Below, in pieces: positions 55,512 to 64,000 of a DNA stretch of 64,000 bases (position 1 is its first letter; the number at the start of each line of letters is the position of its first letter). This DNA comes from Lunularia cruciata (taxonomy: Eukaryota; Streptophyta; Marchantiopsida; Lunulariales; Lunulariaceae), in contig OX419760.1 in assembly GCA_948567375.1 (NCBI GenBank), forward strand, positions 12,648,001-12,712,000, given 5' to 3'. Made by a program: the position numbers and the translations under genes. The notes under the pieces were generated by a model. The model ran no database searches. It was not told where the DNA came from and saw only the letters and a list, made by a program, of their open reading frames with translations.

Positions 55512-58076
55512 CTAATCCGATCTGATGTCTACTTCTTCCTCAACTTTCAAACCCAATCCCAAAGTAACTCCATTCACTACTACTCTATCCTCGGGTTTCA
55601 CAACTACTAATTCCTCTACCAATTCTAACAGTTCTTTTTCTTGATCTAAAATTCCACTAATGGGTAATCTATCTAACTCTTGATCTCCCAACCCACTCTT
55701 CTCTAATGTCTCCAATGGTAACTCCAAAGACATCTGCACTCCTATGTTATCTACTTCGGGTTTTGCTCTGACATCCTTTTGAAGTTTATCTATCTCTAAT
55801 TTTACTAAGTCTAATCTGATTGTGATATTGTCTTCTACCTCCAATATCTTTCTATCTACACGAGTTCTTAGACTAATGAGTAAGGCATTCAAGTCTTTGT
55901 CCTTTGCATTTTTGCTCCTCGTCTCTTGCACCTTGTGCTGTCTTGTTTCTTCAATGCACACGCTAGCCTCTGTACTTAGCATCACATTCATCTTGATCAT
56001 GATCTCCTTTAATGGCTCCAATCTCATTTTCCTCTCCCGTTCTTGATCTGCAAGCCAATCTTCTCTGTACATTGCCAATTCCGCTTCAAATTCGGCTTTC
56101 ACAACTTCCTTCTCCTTCTCTTTCTACACAATCTTTTCCTCCTGATTGCAAAGTAACTCTCTCAACCTTTCTTCCTCACTATATCTCACTATCAACTCTC
56201 GTTGCCACAATTGCTTCTTCTCCTCTACACTCTCCATCACCCTATTGAGCTCTTGCTCTTTCTTTACTACTCTTGCCATAACATGGATAATTTCTAATCT
56301 TGAATCAGCAAACTGCTGCTTCAAGATTTCATACTCAACTACCTGTCTTTCCCTTGCTATGACATTCTACTCTCTTAGTTCCTCTCTATTCCTTGCTTCT
56401 CTCCTCAAGTTCTCAACCACTTGATTTTTTACTATTGCATCTACTCGTAGTACTTCCCTTTCCTCCTCACCTCAGATTATACTCTTCTTTAATTCCGAGT
56501 TCTCTTCTTCTAATCTCGCTAACACCTGCAACACAATCTTCACCTCTAGACACTTTGACTCCATCGCCTACTTCCTGTGCTCAAACTTTACTAACAACGG
56601 GCACACAACCTCCCACAGGTACTCTACTCCTTCACTTGGAGTTACCTTGACTTGCGGACTGATACCCTTCTTCACCTCTTCTTCACTTGACACTTGCCTT
56701 CTAAGCCGTAGTCGCCTTATAGGAATGGATTCTTTGCTCCCTGAACTTCCATCCTCCTCTTCTCTTACCTTACTTGGCCCCACTCCACACTTTGCCTTTT
56801 GTTTGGAACAAACTCCTCTTTGAATGGTAACTCTCTTCTCTTCTTGCTCTTGCACTTTATCTTCCAATTTTGAGTTACTTCTCTCCTCTATCTCTATCTA
56901 GGCTTCCTCTTCCTTGGGTACCGATGGAGAGGAGATGACATTGGTATCACTACTCGTGTCTCCACTCTACAGTGTGAACTCAGGTTCTTCCTCTCTTTTT
57001 GAGCCATCGGACTTGCACTCGGCTTTGCCTTCCAATTCTTCTTCTAATGACGTAATTACTACTATTCCTTTCCTTGGGTTTACCCATCTTGCCTTCCGAG
57101 GTCTTTCTTTCTTGACTTCTTCTTCTTCTCCTTGTTGACTCCTCTTCTTCAACTTTGGAGTACTCACTTCCAACTACACATTCTTCCACATTTGTGCGTA
57201 GTACTCATCATTGCTCCTGATCTGAAGAATGTATTGCTGCTCCTCCGCGTTGACATCTCTTCTTAAGTTGGGATGGAAATGCAACACCATCCTATTGTAC
57301 TCTGCCGCATCAAGCAAGTTCAGCCCCAAATAGAAATGGGCTGCAAATGGCACAATGTAATATGGAGGTGACTTATCCCGCAAATTCCACACCATTTGTC
57401 TTGTCCTCCCATAAAGACACTTTGCCCAATTTATTGGCTCTCCTGCAAACATCTTATGGAAGAACACTACTTGGTGCTTCATCACATAAGTCGTTCTCTC
57501 CGGCTTCAAGATCACCATGAGAGCACTCACAATCCCTCTCTTGATAGGATCCTTGTAACCATTCTTTGTGCACTTCAAAGAGAAGGCATCTCTCACTTCT
57601 TGGGTTTCTTTGGCTACTTCCCCCTTCTCCAAGAACATGGCACCATGCTCCACGCTTGCTTCTCTTTCGAGTACTAACCTCCAATCCGACTCTATCCAAC
57701 AAGCCGGATTACCTCTCTTCCCTTCTTCCTCAGGGCCATCAAGACACTTACTCTCCATGATCTCAGTCATGAACCCTAGAAAGCTAACATTCCAATTCCA
57801 TGCCTAGAATGTGATCCAAAGCCTGCTCAAGACTTCAATTCTTGTGATCACATCTAACCTCCAAATCGCATGATTTCTCACTACAAATTTAGAATTCTTC
57901 TTCCCTCCTCCCATCTTTCTCTCTTCCACTCTAGGTTGGGGACTATTCTTCCTACTGATTCCCGGATTAACTCTCTCAATTTCTTCTCGACACAATAGTG
58001 CATCTTTGACTCTACTTCCCTTCCCCCAATCTCCTACAGGACAACTTTTTAACAGCAATGGAAAATTGCTTGTCAT
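55512..58076 (-). pseudogene. Extra 3' ORF of element F, unknown function
   Basis: One reading frame of about 855 codons runs from 58076 to 55512, interrupted by about seven stops, mostly TAG (for example 57806). The N-terminal third is globular: GYKDPIKRGIVSAL, then HQVVFFHKMFAGEPINWAKCL and PFAAHFYLGLNLLDAAEYNRM. The rest is highly charged with long coiled-coil stretches (VVKKEQELNRVMESVEEKK). It sits after integrase, where envelope or additional ORFs occur in Tat/Ogre and Athila lineages. I see no signal peptide, transmembrane helix or Cys-rich pattern of an envelope protein. Its layout, globular head plus coiled coil, parallels the unknown Harbinger gene, but I could not align the two. 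Confidence 0.6.
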
Positions 58077-58586
58077 TGCTTTGTCTTTAGACCAATTTTT
58101 ATAGAGTTGTGCCTTCTTCGTCTTTCTTCAATGCAAGTTTCTACCAAGAAATCACACCTCCTGCATGCTCTTGTCACTGTCAAGTGTCCTTCATGCATAT
58201 GACCGTCATTTTTGAACGGTCCCTTCTTGAATGTCTTGCCCAAAGGAAAGTTGTTACATTGTCCTCACCTCGAGTTGAGCACCTTCAATACAAAGACTCC
58301 TTACTTTGGGTTGTATGCTGACACGGCAATTTTGAGTACCTCGCCTTATGACCCAAAGCTACTTTACCTTTGGGTTCATCCCGAGGACACTTTTCTTTGC
58401 TTTCTTTGGCCATACAAGTGCAATTCGACTTCTCTATACACTTCTTCTTCCAAATTTTGAAAAAAACAAAAAATGTGGGTACCACATACCCCCTCCCTCA
58501 AATGTGAGCATCCCCGCAAACATAGACTTCGGGTGTCTTAGAGACTTCCAAGTCTATGGTCCAATATCTCCAAACTCTCCACCCAT

Positions 58587-61500
58587 TTACTTGAGTGCAA
58601 AAGGATTTCCTTCAAGGTCTGCAAGTTGAATGGACCCAATTTCATAAAGATGAAGAACTTGATAAGGCCCGATCCATCTCAAATGCAGCTTGCCTGGAAA
58701 AATTATTTGGCAATTGTCGTATAACAAAACCAAATCTCTTTCATGCACAATCACAGGCTTGATATGCTTATTGTGCCTGACTTTCCTTTGCTCTTGTACT
58801 TCTTTTGTGGTTTGTATTGCATTGTCTCTTTTCTCTTCTAACCACATTAGTTTATGGATCCAAAGATCATGGCTTTCTTCCTCCAACAATCATTTTTTGC
58901 AAAGAATCAGATATGTCGGTACTTCAAATTCAACTGGTAGTATGGGATGCAAGCCGTTTGTCAAGAAGTATGGAGTTTGTTTGGTTGTGATCTTTTCTGT
59001 CATTTGATATGCCCACAACGCGGCTGGTAATTTTGTATCCCAATCATATGCATAATTGACAATGACCTTATTCAACATTTTGCAAAGTAACCCATTTGCC
59101 TTTTTTGTTAAGCCATTTGCTTTTGGGTTATAAGGAGTCATCTTCCAATGTTTAATCTGGAAGTACTTTGTTAACGCCTCCATCACAAAGTTCAAAAAAT
59201 GTGTCCTTTTGTCACTAACCAATTTTAGAGGACACCCATATTGGGAGATGATGTTTTAAAAGAAAAATTCCGCCACGGTCTCGGCATCATCTCTGCAAGT
59301 TGCTTCAGCTTTGACCATCTTGGTAGCATAGTTAGTGCAAACCAAAATGTATCTCTTCTTTGTGACTCGAGTCACTTGTTGAATGGGACCCACAAAATCA
59401 ATTCCCCATTTCTCAAATGGGGCCAAGGATAAAATTGGTCTCAAACGCCATTGAGAAGTAGCCATCGGCTTCCCCATTCTCTGATAAGCATCACAGCTTC
59501 AAATATGGGCATGCGTGTCTTTGTACATCGTAGGCCACCAGTACCCCAAGGAAAGAATCTTCTTTACAGTATTCTTCAAAGCATAGTGTCCTCCTAATGC
59601 TTTGGAATGTAAAGACTTGATAACGCTTCCGGCATTGTATGACTCCAAGCATCGCCAAAGTACTTTGTCTTCGCCCATCTTGAATAAAATGTTGTGTTTT
59701 AGCTGATAAAGCCTCATTTTCCTGAGAAAGACTACACTCTCCTTTGGGTCCAGCCCTTCATGACAATGGAGAGTATGCAGATAATGATATTTGGCTGCAT
59801 ACCTTGTACTTTGCATTGCTATTAATTGATATAACTCTTCATTAGGGAACCGATCATCAATTTCCCATTTCTGGTCTTGAGTTTCTAACCTGGACAGGAA
59901 GTCCTCATTCAAATGTGAAGCTCCATTCCTTACTTGTACAGTATATGTGAATTCTTGTAACAACAAGATCCATCTTGCAATTTGCCTGGACAAATCTGCC
60001 TTCTTGACCAAATGTTGCAATGCGTAATGGTCAACATAGAAGACAAACTCGTATCCCAACAGGTAGTGGTGAAATTTCTTGCAGGCATATACCATTCCGG
60101 GTACTTCTCTTTCAATCATTGAATAGTTCTTTTTGGAAACTAAAAGTTGTCGGTTGGCATAATACATCGAGTAATCCTTCTTCTTCTCGTCCTTCTGACT
60201 TAAGACAACTCCAATTTCCATGGACAAAGTGTCCACATATACATGAAAAGGGATGTCCCAATTCGAGGCCCTCATGACTGGTGCTTTAACCAGTTTCTTC
60301 TTCAATACCTGGAATGCCTTTTTTTGATCTACTTCCCATAGGTAGTCTTCGGATTTTCTTTAGAAGCTTTGTAAGGGGTGCAGCAAGCACCACATAGTTT
60401 GAAATGAAGCGTCTATAGTATCCGACATGTCCCAAGAAGGCTCTCAGCTCTCAAATAGCTTTGGGGATTCCAAAGCTAAGATTACTTTGACCTTCTCGAC
60501 ATCGACTTCAATACCTTAGCTTGACACCCGATGCCCCAAAAGAATTCCTTCCTTCATGGCAAAGAAGCATTTCTCAAGGTGTTATGAAAAACTGGCAAAA
60601 CGACACCTTTCAAAAGTTTGGCAAAGGTAATCCAAATGTACATCTCTTTGCCCAAACACACAAAAATGATCAATGAAAACTTCCACAAATTTGCGCATGA
60701 AATCCTTGAAGATTGAATTCATCATCCGCTGGAAAGTAGCAAGAGCATTACACAACCCAAAGGGCATTTGATTGCCTTTTGGGTTGTGTAAGCAAAAGTG
60801 CCCCAATCGGTCGTGAATGTGGTTTTATCCTTGTCCTCTTCTTGGATGGACATTTGATTGTATCTTGAAAATCCATCGAGAAAACTATAACAAAGGTGAC
60901 CAACTACTTGGTCCAAAATTGTATCAATAAAAGGCAAGGGATGATGATCCTTCCTTGTGACTGCATTCAACTTGTAGAAGTCTTGGCACACTCGGATCTT
61001 CCCCGTTTTCTTCTTTGGGACAATGACAATGGGGAAGACCCACTCACTTCTTAAGATGGGAAAGATTATTCTAGCCCCTAAGTACTTGTCAATTTTGTCT
61101 TTCACCAAGAGGGAGTACTTTGGGTTCAAACGGTATTGTCTCTGCCAAACTGAAATTGCACTTTCAACCAGATCAATTTGGTGTTCTCCAAATTCTTGTG
61201 GAATACTTGGTATTTGATCAATAGACCAGGAAAATACATCTTGGAATTCTATAAACAAGGCAGTGTATCCTAACAACTCCTCCGAAGTGACTATCTTCAA
61301 AATTTTCAAAATTTTCCCTTCAATCAAGACAACATCTTGACAGTAATTGAGGTTGATCACTCCTTTAATGTGGCTTGCTCCACTTAATTTGAGGCGAGCT
61401 GCCATCAAACCTCATTCCTCTAAGTCAGGTTCACCCAAGGCAAGGTCATATGGATCTTCATCTTCAACATCCACCTCGTAGCATTCCAAGTAATTGACTG

Positions 61501-61750
61501 GGACTTTGTTTGAGGATTTGTCTGAGGACAAAGACGATGAGTCTTTGGATTCATCCTCATCTTCTGACAAACTAGTTTCCCCGAGATGAGGAACCTTTGT
61601 CCAACTCACAGTCACCATCTTCTGGTCTTTGGACAAAATGTCCTTGAACCGTAGCTTCTACTGGTGCCAATCCACCACAACTTGGGCACTATACAACCAG
61701 GGTCTTCCGATCAACAGAGGGTAGCCAATTTTGGTCATTGGTCGCAACAC
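58587..61750 (-). pseudogene. pol: RT, RNase H and integrase of element F
   Basis: RT runs from about 61408 to 60582, with FPIVIVPKKKTGKIRVC, then FLDGFSRYNQ and MPFGLCNALATFQRMM. The catalytic motif reads VFIDHF, so the second Asp of F-x-DD is His. RNase H lies at 60305-59880 (YVDTLSMEIGVVLSQ, YVDHYALQHL). Integrase has SKALGGHY and SCDAYQRM (second Cys lost), GIDFVGPI near 59400, VSDKRTHF near 59215 and TPYNPKANGLTKKAN with Lys at the Glu position. The C-terminal part (RWIGPYQVLHL) ends near 58590. Stops separate the pieces, so no active enzyme is expected. Confidence 0.82.
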
Positions 61751-62250
61751 AATGTAGTTCAATTTGAAGGGCACTCCTCCAATGATCATGGTAATATTTG
61801 ACAGCATGCCCAAGGATTGTCTCCTGGTTTGGTCTGCAAATTTGAATACTCCGGTGTTGGTTCAAACGTATGATACCCTAGTCGATTTGCAGTATCCTTG
61901 GTCATGACATTCACAAGCGATCCCAAATCAATGGGTATGGATGTGATCGTGCACCCGACAATCTTTGCATCAACCTTGAGAGATCCCAGATCATCTTGTC
62001 CAATATGGTATATGGCGGATGGTCTTTTTTGGACATCAACCTTACTTTCTTGAGGGCCGAATTCAGCTGCCTCTTGTACATTCTGTTGTCTTCCCACAAT
62101 TGCTTAAATGTGATGTTTGCATTTGTGGTTGCCAAATCTGCTACAATATTGTATTGGGTACTCCTTCCAATTTCACCATCTTTGCCTTTAGCTTCGGGTT
62201 CAAAGTCTCTCCATGTTCAAATTTGACTTTGGGACGCTTCAGAATGGTGA
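61412..62250 (-). pseudogene. Protease region and linkers of element F
   Basis: Near 61980-61860 the frame reads AKIVGCTITSIPIDLGSLVNVMT, where IDLGS fits the aspartic protease D-S/T-G site with Leu in the middle. A Ser/Asp/Glu-rich linker (SLSEDEDESKDSSS) at 61570-61440 precedes the RT. Frames change between the pieces. Confidence 0.6.
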
Positions 62251-64000
62251 TAGGATTGCTAGTGGTCTTGACCCGAGGTTCTTCAGGTTGGCCCACCTTG
62301 GCTTGGATTAGACCCTTCACTTTGGATCAGATGTCTGCCAGAAAAACTGGAGGCTTCGTCTTTGTCTCCTCTTCCAAACTCATTTCCCGAGTCCTGAGTA
62401 TTGCTTCCTTGAGTTCTTTCTGCAAGGCTTTAGCTTTGGCTTTAGCGAGGATCTTTTCCTCCTTGGCAGCAAGGATTGCTTTTGGGCACAATCTCTCTGC
62501 CTTTTTGGAAGACAATGAGGTCGTACTCAATTCTTTGGGATCACGCTTCTTCTTACTTGTGCGTGTCTCAACTTTCAAAATTTCAAGGTCTGGCCATTCT
62601 CCTTCCAAGGCCGGACTCCCTTCTTGAAGCCTTTCCTCCTCAAGTGTTATAAAATTTATATTCATATCACCCTTTGCTTGAAGCGCTGCACGCTCAGCTA
62701 GGGTTTGTACATACTTTACAAGCAGCTTTGGGTTCTTTGGGTGAGGGCATTGGTTGCTTGTATGACCCAATCCTTTGCAATTTCCACACAAGGGAACGTA
62801 CCAAATTTGCCTTCTTGGCTCTAGACAGTTTGGAGACCAATGTCCCATCGAGCCACAATTATAACATGCCCCGGGTGTCACATTTTGAGGTCAATTTTTG
62901 TTGCTCATTGGTGGTCTTTGTGGAGGAGCATTGAGGTTATACTCCTTTGGTCCGTACCTCGGACCTTGATACGATGTGCTCGCTTGAGGCTGTACCTCTT
63001 GAGTTTGGTACATCGCCTCTTCTTCCTCTTCTTGGTTCCATCCCGGAACCCAATCAATCTGCTACACCAGGAATGCATTGCGAGTATTGCATTCCGTGTT
63101 TGCATGGCCTAACTTGCCACATGTGGTGCACCATACAATGGATCTGCCAAATGATGGGGGCTTCCTTTGGTCCTTTGCCCCAATCATCTGGATCTTAAAA
63201 TCCAAAAACTCCTTGATGAGGGCGTCCAACTTAGTATCAGCCTTATGTGCAATCTTCACTGGGGGACTCACTGGTTTCTTACCCCCACATCTTTCTACTC
63301 GTCTTGGCTTTGATTCTTCTTTGGATTCCAAAGAAGAGCTTGAAGACATGGAGGATTCCTCCAAAGAAGGGGATGTACTACGAGAAGCTCTCCTTCTGGG
63401 CTTCTTGCCTTTCTTCTCTTGGTTTCTTTGATTTCCGGCAGAGTGAGAGTGAGCCGCCTCATAGTGGGCGACATGTTTGAGTACTTTTTCAAGGGAAGTT
63501 ACATTCCTCTCCCTTGCAAAGATCCAAATCTCTAGTGAAAGTCCTCCCAAGAACCCGGCGATGGCTTGGGCATTGGAGTAACCCACCACACCCGATTGCT
63601 TTGGAACTTGGTTCAAGAGCACCATGAACCACTCAGATCAACTTCTCCTTCTTGCCTCTGTCCAAATCATTGAGTGCCGCAAAGACACTTGTGTCGTAAT
63701 CAACTTCACGGAATCGTTCCAAGAAATTGTTTCTCAAGTCTGCCCAATCTGCCAGAACAAACCCCTTCTGGGTTACATGAGTGTATCAACTCTGAGCTTT
63801 CTTTTGGAGCAGACTTGGGAAAATGCATAGTCAATCCACCAAGTCATGCTCCTTGTTAGCAAAGGAGATGACTTCAAATTCTTCAATGAATTCATTGGGG
63901 TCTTCATCTTGTTCTATCCCCTTGTACTTTTGATAGGCGTGTTGGGTGACAAGCAACAAAATCATTGTTTGACTTGATGGGATTGGCTGGGGTAAGTTTG
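62251..64000 (-). pseudogene. gag: gag of element F with three zinc knuckles (partial)
   Basis: From the window end the frame holds a gag core (QKYKGIEQDEDPNEFIEEFE, then NNFLERFREVDYD and FAALNDLDR), with stops near 63830 and 63630. Three C-x2-C-x4-H-x4-C knuckles follow: CTTCGKLGHANTEC (about 63110), CYNCGSMGHWSPNC (about 62865) and CGNCKGLGHTSNQC (about 62785). A Lys/Glu-rich stretch to 62327 follows. Gag packages element RNA. Three knuckles spread over about 330 bases is more than the usual one or two. The N-terminus lies beyond the window. Confidence 0.75.

Larger units (their letters stand above)
54719..64000 (-). mobile_element. Large Ty3/gypsy element F, reverse, cut by the window end
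   Basis: In minus orientation the order is gag (from beyond 64000 to about 62150), protease, RT, RNase H, integrase, a 2.6-kb extra ORF (58076-55512), a purine tract and the 3' LTR (55468-54719). There is no chromodomain, and the integrase has the TPYNPKANG form, so it is a non-chromovirus lineage, perhaps Tat-like. Many stops make this copy inactive. The 5' LTR and gag start lie outside the window, so its length exceeds 9.3 kb. Confidence 0.82.

Noticed and set aside
55512-58076. An envelope gene in element F
   Set aside because: The position fits, but there is no signal peptide, membrane helix, furin-like site or Cys pattern. The protein is acidic and coiled.
57396-58629. Plus-strand ORFs of 60-93 codons opposite the extra ORF of element F
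   Set aside because: They mirror the long minus-strand frame and show only Ser/Leu-rich composition.

Overview
This window looks like nuclear DNA of a land plant whose intergenic space is filled with nested transposable elements. The evidence is Ty3/gypsy elements with chromodomain integrases and initiator-Met-tRNA primer sites, a PIF/Harbinger DNA transposon with GT-AG introns, solo LTRs, degenerate tandem repeats and one short intronless host-type gene. I lean to a seed-free plant (bryophyte, lycophyte or fern), but nothing here fixes the species and that placing is weak. There are no operons, CRISPR arrays, rRNA genes or recognisable tRNA genes.

Layout. 1-8.4 kb: AT-rich DNA with a truncated LTR (family G) and a broken Myb/SANT-like transposon gene on the minus strand. 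8.4-15.7 kb: a decayed gypsy element (B), broken by a solo LTR of family D and a solo LTR of family A. 15.69-21.34 kb: a very young gypsy chromovirus (A) inserted in the tail of B; its LTRs differ at one base over 423 bp. 21.4-25.1 kb: a non-LTR RT relic and a truncated reverse D-family element (E). 25.83-34.96 kb: a PIF/Harbinger element with 18-bp terminal inverted repeats. It carries a Myb/SANT-like gene, a spliced 828-codon gene of unknown function and a spliced DDE transposase. 36.3-37.2 kb: the one convincing host gene, a phytanoyl-CoA-dioxygenase-like Fe(II)/2-oxoglutarate enzyme. 38.0-39.7 kb: a satellite-like array split by a solo LTR. 42.56-49.18 kb: a complete but decayed chromovirus (D). 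50.1-50.7 kb: a second non-LTR RT relic. 51.7-54.7 kb: another G LTR, a third Myb/SANT-like relic and a D LTR scrap. 54.72 kb to the window end: a large reverse gypsy element (F) with gag, pol and an extra 3' ORF.

Most notable. Elements A and D keep gag and pol in different frames at the same -1 step. In A the junction holds a slippery heptamer GGGAAAC in correct phase, a 7-nt spacer and a 9-bp stem whose loop can pair 7 bp downstream as an H-type pseudoknot. D has the stem at the same place with two compensatory base-pair changes. Both elements also carry a short conserved leader ORF between the primer site and gag, duplicated in D. The A LTR has a dense array of heat-shock elements just upstream of a TATA box, which suggests heat-driven transcription. 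The Harbinger element carries a third, apparently undescribed gene.

Most premature stops in these elements read as CGA to TGA or CAG to TAG, the changes expected from deamination of methylated cytosine in CG and CHG contexts. All family calls come from reading motifs by eye; no database search was possible.
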